From contig NZ_JAWHTE010000005.1 in NCBI RefSeq assembly GCF_032586175.1, positions 1 through 64,000 on the forward strand: DNA of 64,000 bases, in the 5' to 3' direction. This document shows, one piece after another, positions 9,466-18,746 of this stretch. Position numbers and translations under genes: made by a program. The stretch's first letter is position 1. Every line of letters begins with the position of its first letter. Source of the DNA: Ovoidimarina sediminis. Its GTDB lineage: Bacteria; Pseudomonadota; Alphaproteobacteria; Rhodobacterales; Rhodobacteraceae. The notes under the pieces are model-generated. The model ran no database searches and had not been told where the DNA came from. It was given only the letters and a program-made list of their open reading frames with translations.

Positions 9466-10461
9466 ATGCGTGTCGAACGCGATTTTTCTAAGAAGACCTC
9501 GAGCAAGGTGAGCCGCAAGCTCATCATCCAGATCCCGTGCCATAACGAAGAGGCGCAGCTGGCCGAAACGCTCGGGGATCTGCCGCGCGAAGTGCCGGGG
9601 TTCGACAGCGTCGAATGGCTCATCATCGATGACGGTTCCACCGACCGGACGGTGGAGGTGGCACGCGAGTGCGGTGTCGATCACGTCATCCAGCTTGGCC
9701 ACAACCGTGGGCTTGCCACGGCGTTCATGCGTGGGCTTGAAGCGGCGGTGAAGCTGGGCGCCGATGTCATCGTGAACACCGATGGCGACAACCAGTATTC
9801 GGCGAAAAACATTCCTGACCTGACCGTGCCGATCCTCGAGGGCGAGGCGCAGATCGTCGTGGGTGCGCGCCCGATTTCGACGATCGCGCATTTCTCGCCC
9901 CTGAAGCGGTCGCTGCAGAAGCTGGGCAGCCTGATGGTCCGGATCGCAAGCGGCACCGATATCGTCGATGCGCCCTCGGGCTTTCGTGCGATCCACCGGG
10001 ACGCGGCGATGCGGCTTTATGTCTTCGGGGCCTATACCTACACGCTGGAGACGATCATCCAGGCCGGACGGCAGGGTATTCCGATCGTCAGCGTGCCGGT
10101 CGAGGTGAACGCGCCGACGCGGGAATCGCGGCTGATCAAGTCGATCCCGCAGTACATCCGCCGGTCCGTCGTGACGATGTTCCGCATCCTCGTGCTGTAC
10201 AAGCCGCTGAAGGTTTTCACGCTGATGGCGCTGATCACGGCGCTGCCGGGGATCGCGGCCTATATCCGCTTCCTGATTTTCTATTTCTCGGGTCAAGGCG
10301 GCGGGAACGTGCAGTCGCTCGTGATAGGGGCGGCGCTTATTGCCGTGGGCGCGATCTTCTTCATGGGCGGGCTGCTGGCCGATCTGATTTCGGCGAACCG
10401 TACCCTTCTGGCCGAGATCCGCTCGCGCCAGATCCAGGCCGAGATCGAGCGGGCGGGCTGA
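9466..10461 (+). CDS. Membrane-anchored GT2 glycosyltransferase (DPM1/GtrB-like)
   Basis: About 331 residues. The GT-A domain begins LIIQIPCHNEE, has IDDGSTDRT, and the metal-binding NTDGDNQY around residue 105, where canonical enzymes have DADxQ. Two hydrophobic segments near residues 245-310 (starting FTLMALITALPG and LVIGAALIAVGA) anchor it. This matches polyprenyl-phosphate glycosyltransferases, which load a nucleotide sugar onto undecaprenyl phosphate. The start at 9466 gives a good N-terminus for the family, though the Shine-Dalgarno (GGAG at 9449-9452) is distant. An in-frame ATG at 9421 is an alternative. It is encoded divergently from the GT-C enzyme, a likely user of its product. 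Confidence 0.8.
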   Translation: MRVERDFSKKTSSKVSRKLIIQIPCHNEEAQLAETLGDLPREVPGFDSVEWLIIDDGSTDRTVEVARECGVDHVIQLGHNRGLATAFMRGLEAAVKLGADVIVNTDGDNQYSAKNIPDLTVPILEGEAQIVVGARPISTIAHFSPLKRSLQKLGSLMVRIASGTDIVDAPSGFRAIHRDAAMRLYVFGAYTYTLETIIQAGRQGIPIVSVPVEVNAPTRESRLIKSIPQYIRRSVVTMFRILVLYKPLKVFTLMALITALPGIAAYIRFLIFYFSGQGGGNVQSLVIGAALIAVGAIFFMGGLLADLISANRTLLAEIRSRQIQAEIERAG

Positions 10462-10477
10462 GCCTGCCCGATCGGCG

Positions 10478-11113
10478 CTAACGCGCCAGCACCACGTCTT
10501 CGCGGATGTTCAGCCCCTCTTCGGCGGCGCGCACGGCGTAATGCGCGACATTGGCGCGGGAGATCATGCCGTTTCGCCATGTCGCCGGATCGCTCAACAC
10601 CCTGTAGGTGCCCGTGGCCTTGTTGTTCGTCAGGATCACCGGGCGCGCGATTGTCCAGTCGAGGTGGCTCGCCATAATCATTTCTTCCTGCCGGTCCTTG
10701 TCCGCATAGGGTTTGCCGAGGATCGCCTTGTGGCCTGTGCGTTCTATGAAGCTCATTGCCTGGCGGCTGCGGCCCGCACCGAAGCCCGTGATCGCGATCA
10801 GACGGCGGGGGCCCGTGTTTTCCATCGCTTCTATCAGGATGCGAGTGCTGTCGGAGAAGAGCGTGACCTCCTGCCAGAGCATGGCGACGCTTTCCTTGAT
10901 TCCGAGCGCGTAGATTACTGCGTCGCAGCCCTCCAGCGCGCGGGCCACGTCATCGGGATTTAGCGCGTCGCCCGAAAAAGGCTCGAGCTTCTGGACCGGG
11001 GCGAGGCTTTCCGCGCTGCGGGCGAAGGCGCGGACGTCATGCCCCCGCTCCAGCGCCGTTTCTCTTACCCGGGCGCCGATGCCAGAGGTCGCGCCCATCA
11101 CCAGGAGTTTCAT
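10478..11113 (-). CDS. NAD(P)-binding atypical short-chain dehydrogenase family protein
   Basis: A 211-residue Rossmann protein with the atypical dinucleotide motif GATSGIGARV near the N-terminus, then a hydrophobic strand AVIYALGIKES and ITGFGAGRS. It belongs to the NAD(P)H-binding (NmrA/YwnB-like) group often annotated as NAD-dependent epimerase. There is no Tyr-x-x-x-Lys catalytic pair in the usual place, so it may be a redox sensor or an unusual reductase. The start at 11113 was chosen because GAAGGAA lies about nine bases upstream; an ATG three codons earlier sits too close to that site. It converges with the GT2 gene, with 16 bases between stops. Confidence 0.7.
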   Translation of the reverse strand: MKLLVMGATSGIGARVRETALERGHDVRAFARSAESLAPVQKLEPFSGDALNPDDVARALEGCDAVIYALGIKESVAMLWQEVTLFSDSTRILIEAMENTGPRRLIAITGFGAGRSRQAMSFIERTGHKAILGKPYADKDRQEEMIMASHLDWTIARPVILTNNKATGTYRVLSDPATWRNGMISRANVAHYAVRAAEEGLNIREDVVLAR

Positions 11114-11240
11114 TGCATCCATTTCCTTCAGACCGGTGCTCTTCAACTTAGGCACCGATTGCGCATTTCCCAGATGGGGGCGCTTGACGCTTCGGCGCTG
11201 CGCTTTCTACCTTCGGCGGGTCCAGCGGAAGGGGTGGCAG

Positions 11241-12554
11241 ATGATCTCGAGCGAGATGAATGACCGGTTGACCCGCGTAGAGGCCGGCACGGGCGCCGGG
11301 GCCGTTCTTCGGCAATACTGGCAACCGGCGGCACTGGCCGTGGAACTCGACGGCGCGCGGCCCGTCGTTCCCGTGCGGCTGATGGGCGAGGATCTTGTGC
11401 TCTTCCGGGACAATGGCGGCGCGCTGGGCCTTATCGGCCGCTATTGCCCGCATCGTGGGGTCGACCTGTGCTTTGGCCGGCGCGAGAATAACGGGCTGCG
11501 TTGCCCGTTCCACGGCTGGCATTTCGACCGAGGCGGCCAGTGCGTCGAGCAGCCGGGAGAGCCCGAAGACAGCCGGATGCACGAGCGGATCCGCACAACC
11601 TCCTATCCGGTGGTGGAACGGAACGGCATCGTCTGGGCCTTCATGGGCGCGGGCGAACCACCAGCGTTCCCCTCCTTCGATTGCTTCGAGGCGCCGGAGA
11701 CCCATGTCTTCGCCTTCAAGGGACTTTGGGAATGCAACTGGCTTCAGGCGCTGGAGATCGGGATCGATCCGGCCCATGCCTCTTTCCTGCACCGGTTCCT
11801 GCAGGACGAGGACCCGGCGGAGGGATATGGCAAGCAGTTCCGCGACAAGGCGGGGTCGACGGAGATTCCGATGACCCGGCTGTTGCGGGAGTATCCCAGG
11901 CCCGACATCCGGGTGGAGCCCACGGCCTCGGGCCTCAGGCTTCTGGCGCTGCGCCACCTCGATGATGGGCGCACCCATGTGCGCGTCACGAACCAGGTTT
12001 TTCCGAACGCGATCTGCATTCCGATGTCGCGCGAAATGACGATCACCCAATGGCATGTGCCGGTCGATGACGAGACATGTTACTGGTATGCGATGTTCAC
12101 GAGCTTCGGTGCGCCGGTGGACAAAGAGGTTATGCGCGCGCAGCGGATGAAGGAACACCGCCTGCCGGATTATGCACCCTTGAAGAACCGGGCGAACAAC
12201 TACGGCTATGACCCGGACGAACAGGCGACAGCGACCTATACCGGCATGGGGATGGACATCAACGTGCACGATCAGTGGGCGGTGGAAAGCATGGGGACGA
12301 TCCAGGACCGGACGCGGGAACATCTGGGGAAGACAGATGTTGCGATCATCGCCTATCGCCGGATGCTGCGTGATGCGATCGCGGCGGTGGAGGAGGAGGC
12401 GTTCGCGCAGTTGCCACTGTCTGATCCGGCTGTCGCGGATGGGCCGGTGGCGATTGACGCGATCGGACCGGCAGAGGCATGGGAGGAGATCTGGGCGGCC
12501 GCCGACCAGGAGCGGCGTGGGCCGTGCCCCTGGATCAGGACGGCGGCGGAGTGA
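11241..12554 (+). CDS. Rieske non-heme iron oxygenase, phthalate 4,5-dioxygenase-like alpha subunit
   Basis: A 437-residue soluble oxygenase. The Rieske [2Fe-2S] ligands appear as CPHRG and CPFHGWHF (residues about 73-98). The catalytic domain has ALEIGIDPAHASFLHRF, giving the conserved bridging Asp and the two iron-binding His. This layout is typical of the phthalate dioxygenase branch, which works as an alpha-only oligomer with a separate reductase; no ferredoxin reductase is encoded nearby. The start at 11241 has AAGGGG about six bases upstream. The stop overlaps the GTG of a glutamine-synthetase-like gene by four bases, which implies a shared pathway. The substrate is not evident: oxidative dealkylation or ring hydroxylation of an amine or aromatic compound would both fit. 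Confidence 0.8.
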   Translation: MISSEMNDRLTRVEAGTGAGAVLRQYWQPAALAVELDGARPVVPVRLMGEDLVLFRDNGGALGLIGRYCPHRGVDLCFGRRENNGLRCPFHGWHFDRGGQCVEQPGEPEDSRMHERIRTTSYPVVERNGIVWAFMGAGEPPAFPSFDCFEAPETHVFAFKGLWECNWLQALEIGIDPAHASFLHRFLQDEDPAEGYGKQFRDKAGSTEIPMTRLLREYPRPDIRVEPTASGLRLLALRHLDDGRTHVRVTNQVFPNAICIPMSREMTITQWHVPVDDETCYWYAMFTSFGAPVDKEVMRAQRMKEHRLPDYAPLKNRANNYGYDPDEQATATYTGMGMDINVHDQWAVESMGTIQDRTREHLGKTDVAIIAYRRMLRDAIAAVEEEAFAQLPLSDPAVADGPVAIDAIGPAEAWEEIWAAADQERRGPCPWIRTAAE

Positions 12555-14005
12555 GCGGGGCCTCGGTGATCGACGGCGGTCTGGCCGACCGCAATGGGCT
12601 CTATTCGGAAGAGGACAAACGGGCGATTGCCGGACTTCTCGACCGGATCGGGGCAGACGGGATCGAAGTGATCCGCCTGTCTTTCGCCGATCAGCACGGG
12701 GTGTTGCGCGGCAAGTCGATTACCGCCCGGGCGCTCGTCTCGGCCTTCCGGTCAGGGATGACGATGACCTCGACCCTTCTCCTGAAGGACACCTCGCACC
12801 GTACTGTGTTTCCGGTCTGGGATGGCGGGCCGGGGATCGGGGACGGCAAGCTCGACGGCGCGGGGGATTTGCTTATCTTCCCCGATCCCGGCACGTTTCG
12901 CGTGCTGCCCTGGGCGGAAAGCACGGGCTGGCTTCTGTGCGACGTACGGTATGCGGACGGAAGCCCCTGCCCATTCTGCACGCGAACGCAGCTTGCAGCG
13001 GCGGTCGGAGCGCTGGCGGCCGACGGGAAAGCGGCGGTGTTCGGGCTGGAGGTGGAGTTTCACATCCACCGGATGATCGACCCGCGGCTCGGCCACGAGG
13101 ATGCGGGCATGCCGGGCGCCCCGCCCCTGACGGAGATGACGGGCCATGGCTACCAGTACCTGACGGAAGCGCGGATCGAGCCGCTGGATCAGGCGCTGAA
13201 TGCGATCCGCACGGCCTCTGAGGCCCTGGGGATCAAAGTGCGTTCCATGGAGGTGGAGTTCGGGCCGAGCCAGGTTGAGATGACCTTCGACCCCGGGGAC
13301 CCGGTGAGCCAGGCCGATGCGATGGTGCTGTTCCGGGCGGCGGCGAAGGAAACCTGCCGCCGCCTCGGCCTGCACGCCACCTTCATGTGCCGTCCGGCCT
13401 TTCCGGCGGCGGTGCCATCGGGGTGGCATATCCATCAATCGCTGTTCGATGCGGCGAGCGGCGTGAATCTGTTCCTTAACGAGGGCGAGGCGCTGGCGCC
13501 CGCCGCGGCGGGATGGATCGCGGGGCTTCTGGACCATGCGCCGGCTGCCTGTCTTCTGACCAATCCGACGGTGAACGCCTACAAGCGGTTTCAGCCTGGA
13601 ATGCTGGCCCCTGACCGCATCCAGTGGGCGCGGGACAACAAGGGTGCGATGGTGCGAAGCCTCATTCGCCCCGGCGATCCGGCCTCGCGGATCGAGAACC
13701 GGGTGGCCGAGCCTGCGGCAAACCCCTATCTCGCCTTCGCCGCGCAGATCCGTGCCGGGCAGGACGGGCTTTCCCGGGCGCTGACGCCGCCGCCGCCCGC
13801 GCGGGATCCTTATCAGTGCGATGCGCCCCGGCTTCCCGCAGATCTCGGGGCGGCGATCGACGCGTTCGAGGCAAGCGCGCTCTGGGCCGATACCCTTGGA
13901 GCCGATGTCGTTGAATGGCTTGCCACCCTGAAGCGGGCGGAATGGCGGCGCTACCTGTCCCATGTCTCGGATTGGGAGCAGGCGGAGTATTACCGCGCGT
14001 TCTGA
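12551..14005 (+). CDS. Glutamine synthetase family protein (gamma-glutamyl ligase-like)
   Basis: About 484 residues from a GTG that overlaps the preceding TGA. The N-terminal beta-grasp is followed by the catalytic domain with GLEVEFHIHR (metal-binding Glu pair), VEFGPSQVEM, GWHIHQSLFD (active-site His) and NPYLAFAA near the C-terminus. The ATP-dependent gamma-glutamylation chemistry is therefore probably intact. The sequence looks closer to the GlnA-like amine or polyamine ligases than to housekeeping GlnA, and the expected GlnA adenylylation loop is not recognisable. Its coupling to a Rieske oxygenase recalls aniline-type pathways in which an amine is first gamma-glutamylated. The exact start is uncertain; a GTG at 12566 is the alternative. 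Confidence 0.75.
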   Translation: MSGASVIDGGLADRNGLYSEEDKRAIAGLLDRIGADGIEVIRLSFADQHGVLRGKSITARALVSAFRSGMTMTSTLLLKDTSHRTVFPVWDGGPGIGDGKLDGAGDLLIFPDPGTFRVLPWAESTGWLLCDVRYADGSPCPFCTRTQLAAAVGALAADGKAAVFGLEVEFHIHRMIDPRLGHEDAGMPGAPPLTEMTGHGYQYLTEARIEPLDQALNAIRTASEALGIKVRSMEVEFGPSQVEMTFDPGDPVSQADAMVLFRAAAKETCRRLGLHATFMCRPAFPAAVPSGWHIHQSLFDAASGVNLFLNEGEALAPAAAGWIAGLLDHAPAACLLTNPTVNAYKRFQPGMLAPDRIQWARDNKGAMVRSLIRPGDPASRIENRVAEPAANPYLAFAAQIRAGQDGLSRALTPPPPARDPYQCDAPRLPADLGAAIDAFEASALWADTLGADVVEWLATLKRAEWRRYLSHVSDWEQAEYYRAF

Positions 14006-14213
14006 GCGAGTGTGACGCCGCTACACCGGATCAGCGCCGAAACCCGGGGCAGGGCGTCCGATTGGCCCGCTATTCTTGCGGTTGATGTCGGGCCGGGCCA
14101 GACTGTGCACCAAGGAAAAGCCTGAAGAGGCGGGCAGACAAGCACATGGGCAGCGCTCCGGCATCGGCAAGGCTGGCGCTCCGGGCCGTCCGGCGGCCTG
14201 GGGGGCGCACGCC

Positions 14214-16415
14214 GTGACGAGCCGTCTGACATGGATCATCGGGGTATCGGTGACTGCGCTGATGCTGATGCTCTATGCTCTGGCGCCGCGGTCGCTCGAG
14301 CAGATTTCCGGCGCGGTCCTCGACACCTACCAGCGGGCGGCCCCGCGGATCCCGAACCCCGATACTCCGGTGCACGTGATCGACATTGACGAGGCATCGC
14401 TTGACGAGCTCGGCCAATGGCCCTGGCCGCGGACTTATCTGGCGGAGCTGACCCACAGGCTGTTCGACATGGGGGCGGCGGCGATCGGGTATGATATCCT
14501 GTTCGCAGAGCCGGACCGCACCTCGCCCGAGGCGGTTCTGACGAACCTTTCGCGGTTCGAGGTGCTGCCAGAGTTGTTGCGAGATTCGCTGATCGAGTTT
14601 CCCGATCACGATGTGGTTTTCGCCGAGGCGCTCAATCGCGGCCCCACAGTGCTTGCGCTGGCCGGCGCGCCTCGGGGGGCTGCGCCGCCGCCCAAGGCCG
14701 GGATTGCCTATACCGGGCGCCTGCCGGCCGATGCACTGACCGCCTATGCCGGCGTGCTTGCACCGCTCGATGGTCTGGGCGAAGCGGCGGCGGGGCTGGG
14801 AGCCATCAGCCTGGAATCCGGGGCGGACGGTATCACCCGATCGGTGCCGATGGTCGCGCTTTACGATGGTACAGTGCTTCCGGCCTTTACTGCGGAGCTT
14901 CTGCGCGTGGCACAGGGCGCGGGAGGCCATGTTCTTGCAACGTCGGAGCGGTCTGGCGAGATCTCAGGCGGTACGGCACGGCCCGTTGCGATGCGCACCG
15001 GCGCGCTGGCTTATCCGCTGGATGGAAACGGGCATTTTCGTATCCATTTCTCGGAACCGGACGACGCCCGGATCACTTCGGCGCACCGGCTTCTCACGCA
15101 GCCTTTCGATCCAGAGCAATTCCGGCCGCTGGTGGAAGGCAAGATCGTTTTGATCGGGTCAAGCGCGCAGGCGCTGTTCGATATCCGGTCGACCCCGCTG
15201 GCTGCCGAGGTGCCCGGGGTTCTTTTGCATGCCGAGATCCTCGAACAGATCATAGACGGCGATTTCCTGGCGCGCCCGGACTGGAGCCGGGGGCTTGAGA
15301 TCGTTCTGATCCTGTTTGTGGGCCTGTCCGTCACCGCCCTTGCGGCGCGGGACAGGCCGGTGCTCGGGCTCGGTGCGGCCTTTACGTCGGTCACGCTCTT
15401 GCTGGTCGGCGGGTGGCTTGCGTTTCTGAGGCTGGGGCTGCTGATCGACCCAGTGCTTCCGGCTCTGACCGCGCTTGCCGTCTATCTGCCGGCTACGACG
15501 GTAAGTGTCTTTGGCAAGGAACGCGCCCGGGCCACGATCCGCGACCGGTTCGGTTATTTCCTGCCCAAGCAGGTGATCGACGAGATTGCGAGCGATCCCG
15601 ACAGCGCGCTGTCGCCGACGGGTGTGGAGCGCGACATTACGGTGATGTTCGTGGATATGCGCAGGTTTACGTCGCTTACCGAACGTATGAAGCCCGAGGA
15701 CGTGGTGCGGCTTCTGAACATCTACCTCAGCGCTGTATCGGAGGCTCTGGTCGATCAGGGCGCAACGATCGACAAGTTCATCGGAGATGCCACGATGGCG
15801 TTCTGGAATGCGCCTATTGCTGTCGAGAACCATGCCGCGCGGGCGATCGACGGGATCTTTGCGGTCGAGGCTGCGGCGCGGCGGGCGAACGATACCCTCG
15901 TGGCCGCCGGGCTACCGGCAGTGGAAACGCGGATCGGCGTAAACACTGGCCCGGCCTTCGTGGGGCTTATGGGGTCGCGCGAGCGCTACAATTATTCCTG
16001 CGTCGGCGACACGGTGACGCTTGCGGCACGTCTTGAGGGATTGACCCGGCTCTACGGCACACGGAATCTCGTAGGCGAGGTGACGGTGGCATCGCTGCCG
16101 CCGGGTTACCGGGCGATCGCGGTCGACAAGGTCGTGGTCAAGGGACGGACCGGGGCCGTTACCGCCTTCACGCTTCTCAGGGACAGCCAGGACGCGAGGC
16201 GCCTGTCGCGCGCCATCGACGCCGTACGTCGGCCTTATGTGGTTGGCGATCTCGAGGCCGCGTCACAGGCACTTGAGGCGCTGGAGGTGTTCGAGACCGA
16301 CCTTGTGGATGTGAAAACGCTCGCGGAACTTTACCGCGAGCGCATTCGGACTCTGCAATCACTGGGCGTCCCGGAGGACTGGAACGGAATCTACGAGGCG
16401 CTGGAAAAGCGCTAG
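14214..16415 (+). CDS. CHASE2-domain adenylate/guanylate cyclase
   Basis: About 733 residues from GTG 14214. An N-terminal membrane segment is followed by a periplasmic CHASE2 sensor (residues about 30-370; note VIDIDEASLDELGQWPWPR), three membrane segments (about 365-430) and a class III cyclase domain. Visible catalytic residues are Asp481 in FVDMRRF, Asp525 in FIGDATM, the adenine-selective Lys just before it, and Arg606. The position normally holding the transition-state Asn in the GDTVN motif is Thr602 (GDTVTLAARLE). Membrane topology implies sensing outside and cAMP synthesis inside. It converges, with four bases between stops, on genes for a FecR protein and a TPR-barrel protein, an association I recognise for CHASE2 proteins. 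ATG 14076 is a less likely longer start. Confidence 0.8.
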   Translation: MTSRLTWIIGVSVTALMLMLYALAPRSLEQISGAVLDTYQRAAPRIPNPDTPVHVIDIDEASLDELGQWPWPRTYLAELTHRLFDMGAAAIGYDILFAEPDRTSPEAVLTNLSRFEVLPELLRDSLIEFPDHDVVFAEALNRGPTVLALAGAPRGAAPPPKAGIAYTGRLPADALTAYAGVLAPLDGLGEAAAGLGAISLESGADGITRSVPMVALYDGTVLPAFTAELLRVAQGAGGHVLATSERSGEISGGTARPVAMRTGALAYPLDGNGHFRIHFSEPDDARITSAHRLLTQPFDPEQFRPLVEGKIVLIGSSAQALFDIRSTPLAAEVPGVLLHAEILEQIIDGDFLARPDWSRGLEIVLILFVGLSVTALAARDRPVLGLGAAFTSVTLLLVGGWLAFLRLGLLIDPVLPALTALAVYLPATTVSVFGKERARATIRDRFGYFLPKQVIDEIASDPDSALSPTGVERDITVMFVDMRRFTSLTERMKPEDVVRLLNIYLSAVSEALVDQGATIDKFIGDATMAFWNAPIAVENHAARAIDGIFAVEAAARRANDTLVAAGLPAVETRIGVNTGPAFVGLMGSRERYNYSCVGDTVTLAARLEGLTRLYGTRNLVGEVTVASLPPGYRAIAVDKVVVKGRTGAVTAFTLLRDSQDARRLSRAIDAVRRPYVVGDLEAASQALEALEVFETDLVDVKTLAELYRERIRTLQSLGVPEDWNGIYEALEKR

Positions 16416-16419
16416 GCCC

Positions 16420-17295
16420 TTACCGGTTGCCCTTCGGCTTGCAATCGTCCCGCTGGCCGCCGGAGCCGGAGCCCACGCCGCAGTTGCCCTTGCCGACACC
16501 GCCGACATCACTGTTGTTCATGACCGAGCGGTCGCTGCCGATCTTGTCGTCGAAGAGGCCTGCCTGAACCACGGCGCCGGATGTGGACACCGGCGCGTCA
16601 CCGGGTGCAACGCCGTCTGACACCATCGCCGACTGTCCGCCGCCCTGGCCGCCGCCGAGCGTACCAGTCCGCGCGAGTTGCGCGGGCGGTGTGCCGTCAA
16701 TCCGTTCGATGAGGCTCACCAGGGAATTCGGATCGATCCGGCCGGCGAAGCCGTTCTCGTCGAGAACCGCACCGGTCCGGGTGGTGCAGGTGCGGCCGCC
16801 GCTGTCGCTCGTCATGCACATCCGGTCACCAGCCAGGAAGACGGCGCGCGTCTTGCCGTTCTCGTGCATCACAATCGCACTCGAACCACGGATGCCGATG
16901 GTGGCCGCCGGGGTTCTGATCAGGCCTTCGCGGTTCTTGGTCGTCTGCCCGCCGATGAAGCGCAGGGCGCCTTCCGTCAGCCGCATGCCGATCGAGCCAT
17001 CCTTCTTCGCGGGATCATAGACGAAGGTGTCGAGCACGATCCGGCTCGACGGTGCAAGGGACAGGGTGGTTTCGTCGAGGAACAGAAGTTGCCCGCGGCC
17101 GGTTGCCGAAGACACGATCTCTTCGTTCTGGACAACATCCGTCCCGATCGTCAGTCGACGCTGAGAGGCGCCAGGTGGTGTGCCGCGCAGGTTCGGGTCG
17201 AGAGAGGCCACTACGCCGATATCCACGGCCGGGGCGCTGGTTGCACCAAAGGCGGCGATCGCTGCCGCCGCGATAGTCATCACACTAGTCTTCAT
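16420..17295 (-). CDS. FecR-domain periplasmic protein
   Basis: A 291-residue exported protein with an N-terminal signal peptide (TIAAAAIAAFGATSAPA, cleavage near Ala-Val). The FecR domain spans about residues 45-160, with IGTDVVQNEEIVSSATGRG, FLDETTLSLAPSSRI and RTPAATIGIRGSSA. This is the stand-alone periplasmic form, without the cytoplasmic anti-sigma portion of classical FecR. The C-terminal 100 residues are Gly/Ser/Asn-rich with a few Cys and look unstructured. Its start lies two bases past the stop of the upstream TPR-barrel gene, so the two form an operon. A role as periplasmic adaptor between an outer-membrane barrel and the CHASE2 cyclase is inference. Confidence 0.8.
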   Translation of the reverse strand: MKTSVMTIAAAAIAAFGATSAPAVDIGVVASLDPNLRGTPPGASQRRLTIGTDVVQNEEIVSSATGRGQLLFLDETTLSLAPSSRIVLDTFVYDPAKKDGSIGMRLTEGALRFIGGQTTKNREGLIRTPAATIGIRGSSAIVMHENGKTRAVFLAGDRMCMTSDSGGRTCTTRTGAVLDENGFAGRIDPNSLVSLIERIDGTPPAQLARTGTLGGGQGGGQSAMVSDGVAPGDAPVSTSGAVVQAGLFDDKIGSDRSVMNNSDVGGVGKGNCGVGSGSGGQRDDCKPKGNR

Positions 17296-17297
17296 CC

Positions 17298-18500
17298 TCA
17301 GAACTCCCACCCGGCGCTGAAAGCCACGATCGTATCTTCGTCGTCGAAGGTCGGATCGGTACTGGACCGGGTAAATCGCTGTACACCTGCATCGACATAG
17401 AGATTGGATGAGAAATATGTCCGGAAGTTGGCACCGAAGGAGATTACGTCGTCTTTGACGCCATCTGCTGAGGAATCCTTAGCAAAACGGGCGAATCCGG
17501 TGATTGCGGTATCGTAACCCTCGCCGAAGAGGGGGACCTCCGTTTCGTGAACGAAGCCCAATCCGCCCTCGACGCGGCTACTGTTGACGCTGCCGGGCTT
17601 TGAGTCCTCGTGCTGGAGGCGCAGCGTGAATCGCAGCCCCGTGGACTGAGTCGCTTGCCAGGACGCGCCTGCGTCTATGGCCAAATATCCGCTGTCGATG
17701 CCGCCATCGGGGCGGTCGATGAACCCGCCCTCGGCGTCGAGGAAGATCGACCAGTCTTCGTTGACCGGTTTGGTGTAGACAACACCGGCACCGAAGCTGA
17801 GAGCGCTGTCGGCGCCGCCGCTGTCCTCAACGATGTCGAAGGTAAGAAACGGCTGGACCCGTGTGCCGAGCGCCGTGCCGTCGATCCCGATACTGGGGCC
17901 GGTGCGCACCAGGAAGCGGACGCTGTCGTCGCTCGGCGCTTCGGGAAATTTCAGGCCGAAGATGCGTGCCGATGTAAGCCAGGCGGACGAACGCGCCCCG
18001 CCCAGATCCTTGCGCATGTTGAAGGCGAGCGTTCCCGTTGCGCCGAAATCCCCGCTGTCGGCGCGGTAGACAAGCCCGGCCTCCGCCGAACCGGAAATCG
18101 AGAAAGAGGCCATCCTGTCGGTGAGGGCGCTTTCGTAGCGCGCGGCACGAGTTTCCTCGGCGGCGCTCAGCTGACCCCGGCCCTTGTAGATGTCGAGGTG
18201 ATACTGCGCCACGTCATCCACGCCGAGGGCGAAATAGGCCACCGCGAGTTCGAACCTGGCTTCCTGAGAGGTCGGCTCGATGTCGATCAGACGTTCCAGC
18301 GTGGCCAGGGCGGCTTCGTAGTCACGCTCTTCGATTGCGAGGCGCGCATATCGCAGCATCAGGTCGGGGTCGTCGGGATCGTTCAGGAGGGCGGCGAATA
18401 CGACATCCTTCTCGCTCGACTGTACGGAGGCAGGAGCGATTGACACGGCAAGTGCAAGCAGGAGTGCGCCAACGGCGCGTGTACTGCGTACCCGATACAC
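17298..18500 (-). CDS. TPR plus outer-membrane beta-barrel protein
   Basis: A 400-residue protein with a signal peptide (residues about 8-28), tetratricopeptide-like helical repeats (about 30-120, including LMLRYARLAIEERDYEAAL and EARFELAVAYFALG), then about 270 residues of alternating amphipathic strands ending in Trp-Glu-Phe, the usual C-terminal aromatic signal of outer-membrane barrels. The layout resembles Slam (DUF560) proteins, which have periplasmic TPRs and a 14-strand barrel, but I cannot confirm that relationship. It is the first gene of a two-gene operon with the FecR protein. Probable location: outer membrane with the TPR part in the periplasm. Confidence 0.75.
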   Translation of the reverse strand: MYRVRSTRAVGALLLALAVSIAPASVQSSEKDVVFAALLNDPDDPDLMLRYARLAIEERDYEAALATLERLIDIEPTSQEARFELAVAYFALGVDDVAQYHLDIYKGRGQLSAAEETRAARYESALTDRMASFSISGSAEAGLVYRADSGDFGATGTLAFNMRKDLGGARSSAWLTSARIFGLKFPEAPSDDSVRFLVRTGPSIGIDGTALGTRVQPFLTFDIVEDSGGADSALSFGAGVVYTKPVNEDWSIFLDAEGGFIDRPDGGIDSGYLAIDAGASWQATQSTGLRFTLRLQHEDSKPGSVNSSRVEGGLGFVHETEVPLFGEGYDTAITGFARFAKDSSADGVKDDVISFGANFRTYFSSNLYVDAGVQRFTRSSTDPTFDDEDTIVAFSAGWEF

Positions 18501-18746
18501 GTTGCCTTCCCTTTCGCTGCCTCGGCGGCCTGTTGTCTTTACACGTGTGGTTTAAATCGTTTGGCCGTGACCGGTAGATCTGTCAAGAAATTAAGGGGTT
18601 CGACGTAGCGTTCTCACGGAGGTGTCACCGACAAGGCGCGTCCGCATGGGGCGCCTCACGCACCCCGCATGCCACCAAAAGACGGTTTCATCGCGGACGT
18701 GAGTGACCTATGAACTGTCCGACGTGTATTTTTGCAGGTTTGCCCC

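Noticed and set aside
12752..13963. A 403-codon leftward frame over the glutamine-synthetase-like gene
   Set aside because: The sense strand has all catalytic motifs of the family in order; the antisense product is Arg/His-rich and unrecognisable.
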